Assembly (NCBI RefSeq): GCF_013307435.2
Contig: NZ_CP102845.1
Span: forward strand, 3,718,001-3,782,000
Source: Microvirga terrae
GTDB taxonomy: Bacteria > Pseudomonadota > Alphaproteobacteria > Rhizobiales > Beijerinckiaceae
Reading direction: 5' to 3'
DNA length: 64,000 nt
Shown here piece by piece: positions 39,871 to 46,359 of the stretch. The notes under the pieces are model-generated. The model was not told the DNA's origin, made no database searches, and worked only from the letters and a program-made list of their open reading frames with translations. How positions within the stretch are numbered: the stretch's first letter is position 1; every line of letters starts with the position of its first letter. Made by a program: the position numbers and the translations under genes.

Positions 39871-40773
39871 TCAACCGGATCGCGCCGCTGACACGGCCCT
39901 CTTCTCCAACAGCGACAGGGCCGTAGCGGCCAGCATGATGCCCATGCCGAGACCTTCCGCCCAGCCGAACGGTTCATGGGCGTAAGCCACTCCGGCGGCA
40001 ACCGCGATGATCGGACTGATGAAAGAATAAAGTCCCGCCCGAAAGGCGCCCCAGTCACGCACGAGCCCCAGATAGATCCAGAAAGCGACCAGCGAGCCGC
40101 CCAGCACCAGGATCCCCAGGCCGGAAAGGGCCCTCGGGTCGGACAGCGCCGCGAAATATGCGGGATCATATCCCTCGATCGCGAAGGAGACCGGGACCAG
40201 CGCAACGCCGCCGATGAGGCTCTGCCAGAAGGCGAGGATCAGCGGCGGCATGGCCAGGGTCAGCGGCCGGCTGATCACCGAACCCCATGCGTAGGACACG
40301 GTCCCGATGGCAACGGCGATGAGGCCGAAAACCGGCGTGGCGCCATCCTGAGCGGAGCCCGTTCGACCGGAGAAGAGAAGGGCAAGACCCACAATCCCGA
40401 ACCCGATAGCCGCGACCCTTCGCAGTGTGATCCGCTCCTGCCCGTAGAGCGCTCCGATGATCACCAGGAAGATGGGCATCAGGGACAGATTCACGATGGC
40501 GGACAAACCGCTCGGCGCCCTCGCGACGCCCCAGAACAGGAAGCCGTAGCAGCCGGTCGTGATCAGCAGGGAGGCAGCCACGATGCGGCTGAACCCGCCG
40601 GACCGGACAGGAAGGCCCTGAATCTGCGCGACCAGGAGAAAGCAGGGTGCTGCGAGGAGGAAGCGCATCGCCGCGAGAAAGATCGGCGGGACCACCTCCG
40701 AGGCAACCTTCATCGGCAGCCAGGTCAAACCCCAGATGAGCGCCATCAGGGCGAAAGCTGCGATGCGCCTCAC
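39871..40773 (-). CDS. DMT superfamily (EamA) transporter
   Basis: 300 residues with ten predicted membrane helices in two EamA repeats (LMALIWGLTWLPMKVASE opens the first, GTVSYAWGSVISRPL the second). The family exports amino acids or other metabolites; the substrate is unknown. A GTG at 40773 is the likely start, without a strong ribosome site. Transcribed alone. Confidence 0.9.
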   Translation of the reverse strand: MRRIAAFALMALIWGLTWLPMKVASEVVPPIFLAAMRFLLAAPCFLLVAQIQGLPVRSGGFSRIVAASLLITTGCYGFLFWGVARAPSGLSAIVNLSLMPIFLVIIGALYGQERITLRRVAAIGFGIVGLALLFSGRTGSAQDGATPVFGLIAVAIGTVSYAWGSVISRPLTLAMPPLILAFWQSLIGGVALVPVSFAIEGYDPAYFAALSDPRALSGLGILVLGGSLVAFWIYLGLVRDWGAFRAGLYSFISPIIAVAAGVAYAHEPFGWAEGLGMGIMLAATALSLLEKRAVSAARSG

Positions 40774-40915
40774 GCGAGAGACCCGATGACGGCCATTCCT
40801 GATTCCGGAAGATTGGGCTGCGAAGACCGTTATCGTGGCAGCGGGAGAACGATTTGAACAGATGGACGGCAGGAGTCTTTGTAGGAAGACACCGGTTTGG
40901 AGCCAGAACCCTGGG

Positions 40916-41464
40916 CTAGTGCCTCAGGTTGCGCCCCACCTTGCCCGGGGCGGCCTCGACAAGGACCTCCTCGGAAGATCCTGTCCCCATCATGGCTCTG
41001 AATTCAGGCAGGCTCGGAAGCACGAACACCAGCCCCCCTGCATCCATGTGTCGAACGATCTCCCCGGTCAGAGCTCCCATGAAATGGAGCGACGCGACAT
41101 CCAGGAGCGTCGCGGCGTCGACGGCCAAGTCGGACGCGAGGTTGCGCGAGGAGGCGATCAGGGTGAGCAGGCAGAACTCGTCCAGGCTCCCATGACGGGA
41201 TCCGACAGGACGATAGGAGAACGGTCTGCCGCGCTGGCGCGTCAAGGCGAAGGCCAGCAGAAGGGCGTCCGAGACGATGGCCTTGGCGGCGTCAGGCCCA
41301 GTGTGGGCGGTCAGTCCATGCTCGGGCCCGTCGAGAAGAGCCAAGTCATATTGATCCTCGAGGAGGTCGAGCGACCGGAAAACGTCGATGACGGGTACGA
41401 TGCTCGGATGGAGCAGGACCGCAACGGTCCGTGGCGCATTCGAGCATGGGAGCACTTCAAGCAT
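40916..41464 (-). CDS. Protein of unknown function, second gene of a probable stress operon
   Basis: 182 residues with a regular hydrophobic pattern (TVAVLLHPSIVPVIDVFRSL, EFCLLTLIASSRNLASDL, GALTGEIVRHMDAGGLVFVL) suggesting an alpha/beta or helical cytosolic domain. I recognise no family. It starts 13 bases after the stop of the small gene at 41478-41714, which has an EcfG-type promoter. Its frame remains open for 14 codons upstream of ATG 41464, so a frameshift linking the two genes is conceivable but not shown. Confidence 0.62.
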   Translation of the reverse strand: MLEVLPCSNAPRTVAVLLHPSIVPVIDVFRSLDLLEDQYDLALLDGPEHGLTAHTGPDAAKAIVSDALLLAFALTRQRGRPFSYRPVGSRHGSLDEFCLLTLIASSRNLASDLAVDAATLLDVASLHFMGALTGEIVRHMDAGGLVFVLPSLPEFRAMMGTGSSEEVLVEAAPGKVGRNLRH

Positions 41465-41477
41465 CAGAGAACAGACC

Positions 41478-41714
41478 TCAGATATGCGGGCGGCTTCCCG
41501 TCGGCACTACATGCGGCAAGGCGGGAACGAGAAGATGCCTCCTCAGCAGCAGCGGACAGGTGACCTCGTCCTGCGAGCAGACCGGGATGATTCCGCTGAG
41601 CATGGAGGCCACGGATGTCTTGTCCCGAGGCGGGGAGCTGGAGGCGAGCCGGGAGAATTCGTCCGGAAGCTCTTCCTGACAGAGAACCGCGTCCAGTTCG
41701 TTCGTGGCAGTCAT
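41478..41714 (-). CDS. Small protein of unknown function under a candidate EcfG promoter
   Basis: 78 residues from ATG 41714 (MTATNELDAVLCQEELPDEFSRLA). The overlapping ATG at 41720 is less likely because GGAGGAA would touch it, while it is 8 bases from 41714. There is no membrane segment. The N-terminal half is acidic and helical; the C-terminal part is less protein-like, which leaves open a disrupted gene. A perfect EcfG promoter starts 39 bases upstream. Confidence 0.58.
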   Translation of the reverse strand: MTATNELDAVLCQEELPDEFSRLASSSPPRDKTSVASMLSGIIPVCSQDEVTCPLLLRRHLLVPALPHVVPTGSRPHI

Positions 41715-41752
41715 GATCATTTCCTCCGCATTCTCATCGTGCTTGGAACGGC

Positions 41753-41777
41753 AACGTATGCGTCAACCCTCGGTTCC
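41753..41777 (-). promoter_or_regulatory. Candidate EcfG promoter of the unknown two-gene operon
   Basis: On the reverse strand GGAAC (41777-41773), 16 bases, CGTT (41756-41753). It points to the start at 41714. Confidence 0.7.
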
Positions 41778-41886
41778 TTGTGCGGCAACAAGTCCGGTCG
41801 CGCCTGGGAGAGCGAACCCAGCCGGGGGATGCGTCGCGCCCGCTTGTCGGCATGGGCGCGACGGGTGGGCGCCGCACACAGCAAAA

Positions 41887-41912
41887 CGGCGCCTGAGTGA
41901 CCTCAGACGCCG
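41887..41912 (-). terminator. Terminator of the PRC-barrel gene
   Basis: An 11-bp stem with one mismatch (CGGCG.CTGAG/CTCAG.CGCCG) around a 4-base loop, followed on the reverse strand by TTTTGC. It lies 27 bases beyond the stop at 41939. Confidence 0.78.
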
Positions 41913-41938
41913 CCTGCCGGCAGAAGCCGCGATTGCGG

Positions 41939-42670
41939 TTACTGCTTCGGAGCCGTGGTGGTGCCGGTCGTCGAACGGTTGGCGCTGTTGTCGCCGTCCT
42001 CATCGAAAGCCGGAGCAGCCTGGAGCTCGGCCTTCGTCATCCGAAGAACCACGCGCTCGGGTTGGTTCTGGTTGCTCGACGAGGTGTTCGCCGCGGTGTT
42101 GGTCGAGCCGGCCGTGCCGGAACCCATCGTGGTCGTGTTGCCCGTGGTCGCCGTCGAGCCGGCTGTCGAACCCGTGGTGTTCACGTTGTTGTTGCCGCTG
42201 CGGCTGCTGTCCATGGCCTGCGCCTGCTGGCTGGTCATGAACTCGAGCGACTTGAACGGAACGGCCACATCCTTCTCGCCGATGCCGAGGAAGCCGCCCA
42301 CGCCGACGACGGCCGCCATGATCTGACCGTTGCGGTCCAGGATCACGTCATTGATGTCGCCGATCGATTCGTTGTTGGCGCTGACCACCTTGGTGCCGAT
42401 CAGATCGGACGCCATGACGTGGTTCGTTTCCATCTTGGTGATGAACTGACCCTGCATGGCGCTGTTCTGGCCCATGGTGGTCGTGGACTGCGCCGAAGAG
42501 GAAGATCCGGAGGCACCTGGCTGCATGGCCGGCGAGCCCGTGGTGGTCGAGCCCGCGCCAGAAGCAGCCGGGCGATCGGTCGGAGCCGACGGGGACGAAG
42601 TCTGTGCGAGTGCGGGCGCGGCCGCAAAAGCCGTCACGACAAGGCAAGCCGCCATATGCTTCTTCAGCAT
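41939..42670 (-). CDS. Exported PRC-barrel domain protein
   Basis: 243 residues. Signal peptide HMAACLVVTAFAAAPALAQ, then a Ser/Thr/Gly/Pro low-complexity linker, a PRC-barrel domain at about 80-150 (VMASDLIGTKVVSANNESIGDINDVILD, VAVPFKSLEF), and a Thr/Gly/Asn-rich tail. PRC-barrel proteins in the periplasm of rhizobia are common stress-induced proteins with no defined activity. An EcfG promoter with a perfect match begins 61 bases upstream. Confidence 0.9.
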   Translation of the reverse strand: MLKKHMAACLVVTAFAAAPALAQTSSPSAPTDRPAASGAGSTTTGSPAMQPGASGSSSSAQSTTTMGQNSAMQGQFITKMETNHVMASDLIGTKVVSANNESIGDINDVILDRNGQIMAAVVGVGGFLGIGEKDVAVPFKSLEFMTSQQAQAMDSSRSGNNNVNTTGSTAGSTATTGNTTTMGSGTAGSTNTAANTSSSNQNQPERVVLRMTKAELQAAPAFDEDGDNSANRSTTGTTTAPKQ

Positions 42671-43038
42671 TGCTTATTTCTCCTGAGGATCGGTTAAAAT
42701 CGCGTTGTGCACCGAAGTGCGCGGGGATGTAACGCGCAGCCCCAGCCTCCGTTCCGAATATCCGCTGGATCAAGCTAATGTTATCGGCGTCTATATTCCG
42801 AAACTCTAAGATGAATACTTATTAATATTTTATGGCGGCAAAGTACCTGTGCCGCCTGCACGCTGACAGGCAACATCAACCATGCCGATAACGGCAACCG
42901 TCCTGACGATGATTGGTTCCGGCCGGATCGTGCGACCCGGGCTGCCCGCCGCTGAAGGGATGCAACGGACCAGACCGAACGACAGCCGGCTCACCGGAGA
43001 AGCCGCTCGCCCGATGCGAGATGCCGGACATCAACTCC
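42671..43038. other. 368-base region between two stress genes
   Basis: It contains the EcfG promoter of the PRC-barrel gene (42731-42755). The rest, including the AT-rich stretch around 42790-42835, has no ORF with coding character and no recognisable structure. Confidence 0.5.
42731..42755 (-). promoter_or_regulatory. Candidate EcfG promoter of the PRC-barrel gene
   Basis: Reverse strand GGAAC (42755-42751), 16 bases, CGTT (42734-42731). Confidence 0.78.
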
Positions 43039-43560
43039 TCAGGACAGCGACTGCTCGAGGAAAGCGAGGCAAAGGCTCGGCATCCGGTTGGCGCTCGCCT
43101 TGGCAAGCGGGGAGACGTCGCCGACACAGCCGATGGGGTTGCGGCTCTTCGGCTTCTGGGTTTGGTTCTGCGGAGCCTCATTGCCCTCCTGGCGGCGGAC
43201 CGGGTGCTGTGCAACCGGGCCCTGCACCTCCTCCTTGAGGGTCACGACCGGCAGGTCCGTGTCCCGCGCGAAGGTCGTGGTGCCGGAGCGGGGATCCGAC
43301 TTGTAGAGCACCTTGCCTTCCTGGTCCCGCAGGATCACGGCAGCGTTGGACACGCCGACCAACTCCACGATCGAAACCGCTGCCGGCCTGCTCGACGGAA
43401 CAGGCGCCGCGATCCGATCGCCCCTCACCGAGACTGGAGCCGCGAGAGCCAGGGCTTCCGACTGCACCAGCGGAGACATGGTGAAGGACGATGGTGCGAA
43501 GCTTCCGGCCACGAAGAAAGCCCCAGCCAATCCGACCAAAGCTACAGGTGTGCGGAACAT
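43039..43560 (-). CDS. Exported protein of unknown function, probably stress induced
   Basis: 173 residues. A signal peptide or anchor is clear at the N-terminus (VALVGLAGAFFVAGSFA). The middle part has VELVGVSNAAVILRDQEGKVLYKSD and TTTFARDTDLPVVTLKEEVQ, a small beta-rich domain. The C-terminus ends with NPIGCVGDVSPLAKASANRMPSLCL, a two-cysteine tail that recurs in rhizobial hypothetical proteins. No activity is known. An EcfG promoter lies 41 bases before the start. Confidence 0.8.
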   Translation of the reverse strand: MFRTPVALVGLAGAFFVAGSFAPSSFTMSPLVQSEALALAAPVSVRGDRIAAPVPSSRPAAVSIVELVGVSNAAVILRDQEGKVLYKSDPRSGTTTFARDTDLPVVTLKEEVQGPVAQHPVRRQEGNEAPQNQTQKPKSRNPIGCVGDVSPLAKASANRMPSLCLAFLEQSLS

Positions 43561-43600
43561 CCCTCTCTCCTGCTATCCCAGCTCAACTATTCGAAAAAAC

Positions 43601-43625
43601 AACGCGACCATTTCTTTGATGTTCC
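43601..43625 (-). promoter_or_regulatory. Candidate EcfG promoter of the exported protein gene
   Basis: Reverse strand GGAAC (43625-43621), 16 bases, CGTT (43604-43601), directed to the start at 43560. Confidence 0.78.
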
Positions 43626-43673
43626 TGCCTCATTCCCTAGGAGCGAAGAATAAAAAGTGGGGTAAAAAAGCTG

Positions 43674-43699
43674 GGAACCTTTGTTTTCGATAGGGCGTT
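43674..43699 (+). promoter_or_regulatory. Candidate EcfG promoter without a protein gene (sRNA promoter)
   Basis: GGAAC at 43674-43678, 17 bases, CGTT at 43696-43699. It points into an 80-base region that ends in a rho-independent terminator and has no ORF. Confidence 0.7.
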
Positions 43700-43705
43700 C
43701 TTAAA

Positions 43706-43786
43706 GTACCGGCCTCCTGGTCCTCCCCGCATTCCCCTTGTGCATTGGCCGGCACCTAAGACGGGCTCATCAGCCCGTCTTTTTTT
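43706..43786 (+). ncRNA. Candidate EcfG-controlled small RNA with C-rich loop
   Basis: About 80 bases between a candidate EcfG promoter and a strong terminator, with no open reading frame. A 6-bp stem CCGGCC (43709-43714) / GGCCGG (43747-43752) presents a 32-base loop rich in C (TCCTGGTCCTCCCC), complementary to Shine-Dalgarno sequences. The second hairpin is the terminator. This layout recalls the stress-induced sRNA GsrN of Caulobacter and the CCUCC-loop RNAs of Rhodobacter. The start position is inferred from the -10 element. It runs toward the 3' end of phyR, and the two terminators separate them. Confidence 0.62.
43759..43786 (+). terminator. Rho-independent terminator of the candidate sRNA
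   Basis: Perfect 9-bp stem AGACGGGCT/AGCCCGTCT with a 4-base loop and a run of seven Ts overlapping its end. No protein gene on this strand precedes it. Confidence 0.9.
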
Positions 43787-43812
43787 GTGCCTATACGTCA
43801 TGATAAAAGAAA

Positions 43813-43833
43813 AGCCCGGCCAACGGCCGGGCT
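43813..43833 (-). terminator. Rho-independent terminator of phyR
   Basis: Perfect 9-bp stem AGCCCGGCC/GGCCGGGCT with a 3-base loop, followed on the reverse strand by TTTTCTTTT. It lies 30 bases beyond the phyR stop. Confidence 0.9.
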
Positions 43834-43863
43834 ATTACTTGGTAATCCTATCAGCCTGAGGGA

Positions 43864-44670
43864 TCAGGCCGTTGCAGCACGGGGCTCGCGGCGCCGGGCG
43901 CTCTGCTGGAAGAAGAGGGCCTGGCTGATCACGGCCGAGACGTTCGCCGGCTGGAACGGCTTGGCGATCAGGAAGGCGGGCTCGGGCCGCTCGCCGGTCA
44001 GGAAGCGCTCGGGATACGCCGTGATGAAGATCACCGGAACTTCGAAGGCCTTGAGGAGGTCGTTGACCGCATCGAGACCCGAGCTGCCATCGGCCAGCTG
44101 GATATCGGCCAGGATCAGGCCGGGCTGCTTGGCGGAAGCGAGCTTGACGGCTTCGGTCCTCGTGCGGGCGACTCCCGTCACGTTGTGGCCGAGGCCCTCG
44201 ACCAGAGCCTCGAGGTCCATCGCGATGAGAGGCTCGTCCTCGATGATGAGGATGTCCGTTGCCATATCGGCCGCAAGCTCCCGTCCGGCCTCGTCGACGA
44301 GTTCACGGACGGTCTTCGTGTCGACGTCGAGGATCTGGCCGACCTCCTCCTCTCCAAAGCCCTCAAGGCAGGACAGAAGGAAGGCCTGACGGGGAAGCGG
44401 GGTAATCTGGCCGAGACGGACCTCCGCCGGCAGGTCGCGCTGGATCTGCTCGCTGCGTCCGTTCACCGACAGGGAATTCCAGATTCGGGTAAAGACCTGA
44501 AAGAGCTCGACCTTCACGTTTCCGGAAGGACCGATGGTCTCGGGCTCGCTCACGAGGGTTTCGAGGGTGGCGGCCACATAGGCGTCACCAGCCATCTGGC
44601 TGCCTGTGAGCGCGCGCGCGTAGCGGCGAAGATACGGTAAATGCTGGACGACAAGCTGCGCTGTCGACAT
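43864..44670 (-). CDS. phyR: General stress response regulator PhyR
   Basis: 268 residues from ATG 44670, which has AAGGGGAAGCG upstream; an in-frame extension to 44808 would run through the divergent promoters and is rejected. Residues 1-130 mimic an ECF sigma factor (VQHLPYLRRYARALTGSQMAGD, LPRQAFLLSCLEGFGEEEVGQIL). Residues 140-260 are a receiver domain (ILIIEDEPLIAMDLEALV; phospho-acceptor Asp in LILADIQLADG; Lys in AKPF). When phosphorylated it binds NepR and frees EcfG. Divergent from nepR-ecfG with its own EcfG promoter; no PhyK-type kinase gene is in the window. Confidence 0.97.
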   Translation of the reverse strand: MSTAQLVVQHLPYLRRYARALTGSQMAGDAYVAATLETLVSEPETIGPSGNVKVELFQVFTRIWNSLSVNGRSEQIQRDLPAEVRLGQITPLPRQAFLLSCLEGFGEEEVGQILDVDTKTVRELVDEAGRELAADMATDILIIEDEPLIAMDLEALVEGLGHNVTGVARTRTEAVKLASAKQPGLILADIQLADGSSGLDAVNDLLKAFEVPVIFITAYPERFLTGERPEPAFLIAKPFQPANVSAVISQALFFQQSARRREPRAATA

Positions 44671-44719
44671 TCGCTTCCCCTTAACTGTGCTTTTGGCTCG
44701 TTGTACTGACGGACCATTA

Positions 44720-44744
44720 AACGCGGCGAAGCTGCGAAAGTTCC
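44720..44744 (-). promoter_or_regulatory. EcfG promoter of phyR
   Basis: Reverse strand GGAAC (44744-44740), exactly 16 bases, CGTT (44723-44720); 50 bases before phyR. Confidence 0.85.
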
Positions 44745-44750
44745 ACGGAT

Positions 44751-44775
44751 GGAACCGGGCGCAGCAACCAGCGTT
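44751..44775 (+). promoter_or_regulatory. EcfG promoter of nepR-ecfG
   Basis: GGAAC (44751-44755), exactly 16 bases, CGTT (44772-44775); 78 bases before nepR. Its -35 element stands 6 bases from that of the phyR promoter, forming the inverted repeat GTTCC-N6-GGAAC. Confidence 0.87.
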
Positions 44776-44853
44776 ATTGCTCGAAAACGAATATATGGAT
44801 ATTGCCAAGATTGGCTATCCCCCTGAAAAAATTGGGATGGCAAGGGGACGAAG

Positions 44854-45087
44854 ATGACGGTCGATAAGGGGAACAAGCTTGCTCGGGCCATTCTGGATAC
44901 ATCCGTGAACGACAAGGACGATAAGCTTGCCAACGACCCCAAGCTCGACAGCGGCAGTCAGAAGCGCATCGGCGACCAACTTCGTGCCATGTATGACGAA
45001 CTGATGCAGCAGCCTGTGCCGGACCGTTTCAAGGAACTGCTCGATCAGCTGGACAAGAAGAACGGGGGGAAGGAGGGGTCTCAATGA
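44854..45087 (+). CDS. nepR: Anti-sigma factor NepR
   Basis: 77 residues. The conserved NepR core is GSQKRIGDQLRAMYDELMQ followed by QPVPDRFKELLDQLD, with flexible charged ends. It binds EcfG and prevents it joining RNA polymerase until phosphorylated PhyR takes its place. AAGGGGACG precedes the ATG, and its stop overlaps the start of ecfG (ATGA, 45084-45087), which keeps the two proteins in balance. Confidence 0.96.
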   Translation: MTVDKGNKLARAILDTSVNDKDDKLANDPKLDSGSQKRIGDQLRAMYDELMQQPVPDRFKELLDQLDKKNGGKEGSQ

Positions 45088-45629
45088 CCCCAGAACCTGA
45101 ACCGGAGTTACGGGAAGCCCTTCTCGCAGCGGTTCCCAGCCTTCGCGCCTTCGCCATCTCGCTTTCGGGTCAGGTCGACAGGGCGGACGACCTTGTTCAG
45201 GACACTCTCCTCCGGGCCTTGGCCAATCTGCATCGGTTCGAGCCGGGAACGAACCTGAATGCGTGGCTCTTCACCATCCTTCGCAATCTTTTCCATTCCG
45301 AGTACCGCAAGCGGCGTCGCGAGGTCGAGGATCCCGACGGCTCCTATGCAGGGCGCCTGAAGGTTCAGCCCGAACAGGGCTCTCACCTGGATTTCGAGGA
45401 TTTCCGCAGCGCGCTCGCCAAGCTCCCGTCCGACCAGCGCGAGGCTCTGCTTCTGGTCGGCGCATCCGGCTTCTCCTACGAGGAGGCCGCGCATATCTGC
45501 GGCTGCGCCGTCGGGACGATCAAGAGCCGCGTGAACCGTGCCCGCTTTCGCCTCGCGTCCCTGCTGAACGTCGAGGACATCGAAGACCTCGGTCCCGACA
45601 GCATGACAAGAGCAGCCCTGCAGGGCTGA
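45084..45629 (+). CDS. ecfG: ECF sigma factor EcfG (general stress sigma)
   Basis: 181 residues. Region 2 is DRADDLVQDTLLRALANLHRF with GTNLNAWLFTILRNLFHSEYRK; region 4 is LPSDQREALLLVGASGFSYEE and AAHICGCAVGTIKSRVNRAR. It directs RNA polymerase to GGAAC-N16-CGTT promoters, including its own. It overlaps nepR by four bases and is followed by a terminator hairpin. Confidence 0.96.
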   Translation: MTPEPEPELREALLAAVPSLRAFAISLSGQVDRADDLVQDTLLRALANLHRFEPGTNLNAWLFTILRNLFHSEYRKRRREVEDPDGSYAGRLKVQPEQGSHLDFEDFRSALAKLPSDQREALLLVGASGFSYEEAAHICGCAVGTIKSRVNRARFRLASLLNVEDIEDLGPDSMTRAALQG

Positions 45630-45670
45630 CCGTTCCCCTCTCCTTTCCCGATCGTCATCTCCTCAACGAG

Positions 45671-45695
45671 AACGCCGCCCTTGCGAGGCGGCGTT
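45671..45695. terminator. Hairpin between ecfG and the DUF1328 gene
   Basis: Perfect 9-bp stem AACGCCGCC/GGCGGCGTT with a 7-base loop. It lacks a long T-run on either strand but lies between the convergent 3' ends, as a two-way terminator would. Confidence 0.6.
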
Positions 45696-45733
45696 CGTGA
45701 CCTCGACACCTGATCGGCGTCACGGGGCCAACA

Positions 45734-45907
45734 TCACATGGGGCTTCGTCCCCGCAGCAGACCGATCACGGCCGAGATGGCGAAAAGAACGATCGCCACG
45801 AAGAAGATCAGCTTCGCAATCTCGACAGCCGTGCCGGCAATGCCGCCGAAGCCGAACAGAGCTGCGACCAGAGCGATGATGAGAAAAGTGACTGCCCAAC
45901 CGAGCAT
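45734..45907 (-). CDS. DUF1328 small membrane protein (57 residues)
   Basis: Translating the reverse strand from ATG 45907 gives 57 residues, [20 protein letters not shown] and so on, ending LLRGRSPM before TGA. Two membrane helices and the [18 protein letters not shown] segment match the DUF1328/YtjA family of stress-associated inner-membrane peptides. A GAGGTAAC sequence precedes the ATG. An EcfG-type promoter with 17-base spacing starts 52 bases upstream, so it belongs to the stress island. Confidence 0.9.
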   Translation of the reverse strand: MLGWAVTFLIIALVAALFGFGGIAGTAVEIAKLIFFVAIVLFAISAVIGLLRGRSPM

Positions 45908-45958
45908 GGTGTTACCTCGCTGAATTTACAATCGACTGTAAGCCGACGATGTTCAAAC

Positions 45959-45984
45959 AACGCCAAGCGCGACTGTAGGGTTCC
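45959..45984 (-). promoter_or_regulatory. Candidate EcfG promoter of the DUF1328 gene
   Basis: Reverse strand GGAAC (45984-45980), 17 bases, CGTT (45962-45959). Confidence 0.7.
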
Positions 45985-46050
45985 AATCGGAGCACGCTCA
46001 ACTGTGTTCATCCACCGTTCAAAGGTATTCGGGCAGGCTTTCTTTCACAT

Positions 46051-46075
46051 GGAACCTGCCCCTAGCCCATACGTT
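46051..46075 (+). promoter_or_regulatory. Candidate EcfG promoter of the small membrane protein gene
   Basis: GGAAC (46051-46055), 16 bases, CGTT (46072-46075), ending 27 bases before ATG 46103. This placement rules out the longer ORF beginning at 46004 as the natural protein. Confidence 0.75.
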
Positions 46076-46102
46076 TTCCAGATCACTTGGGAGAGATGGT
46101 CG

Positions 46103-46306
46103 ATGACTCGTTCGGTTGCCCTTCGCGCATTCTGTATCTTTGCGGTTGTTACTGTCCTGGCGGCGATGACTGGTGCGGCGTCTCAAGTCGAAATTGCAGA
46201 AGTCCTTTTCGTTCTTGGCGGGTCTCTGTCGGCCGTCATGCTTTTCTTCGCCTGGGCGACGCCGCAGCAAAGCCTCGTCCCTGTTCGCGTCCGCCGCAGA
46301 CGCTGA
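46103..46306 (+). CDS. Small two-helix membrane protein of unknown function
   Basis: 67 residues (MTRSVALRAFCIFAVVTVLA...) with two membrane helices (ALRAFCIFAVVTVLAAMTG and IAEVLFVLGGSLSAVMLFFAW) and an Arg-rich C-terminus (RVRRRR). The start at ATG 46103 is set by the candidate EcfG promoter 27 bases before it; GGGAGAG is somewhat distant at 46089. No family is recognised; it fits the pattern of small stress-induced membrane proteins. Confidence 0.7.
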   Translation: MTRSVALRAFCIFAVVTVLAAMTGAASQVEIAEVLFVLGGSLSAVMLFFAWATPQQSLVPVRVRRRR

Positions 46307-46328
46307 CGCGCTACTCGGTGCTTACAGA

Positions 46329-46353
46329 AAGGGCGGCCCTTTGAGCCGCCCTT
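46329..46353. terminator. Hairpin terminator between the small membrane protein and SDR genes
   Basis: Perfect 9-bp stem AAGGGCGGC/GCCGCCCTT with a 7-base loop followed by CCCTTTTC on the forward strand; the SDR gene ends 7 bases away on the other strand. Confidence 0.75.
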
Positions 46354-46359
46354 CCCTTT

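Noticed and set aside
39294..39926. A 210-codon frame that runs through the KGG gene in another phase
   Set aside because: It spans the promoter, the KGG gene and its terminator, with no ribosome site and no recognisable domain.
40835..41563. A 242-codon forward frame opposite the unknown 182-residue protein
   Set aside because: Composition is rich in Arg, Gly, Gln and His, typical of a shadow; the reverse frame has an orderly hydrophobic pattern and a stress promoter upstream.
42890..42920. CGTT and GGAAC elements near 42.9 kb that look like another EcfG promoter
   Set aside because: The spacing is 22 bases, outside the 16-17 range, and no gene start follows.
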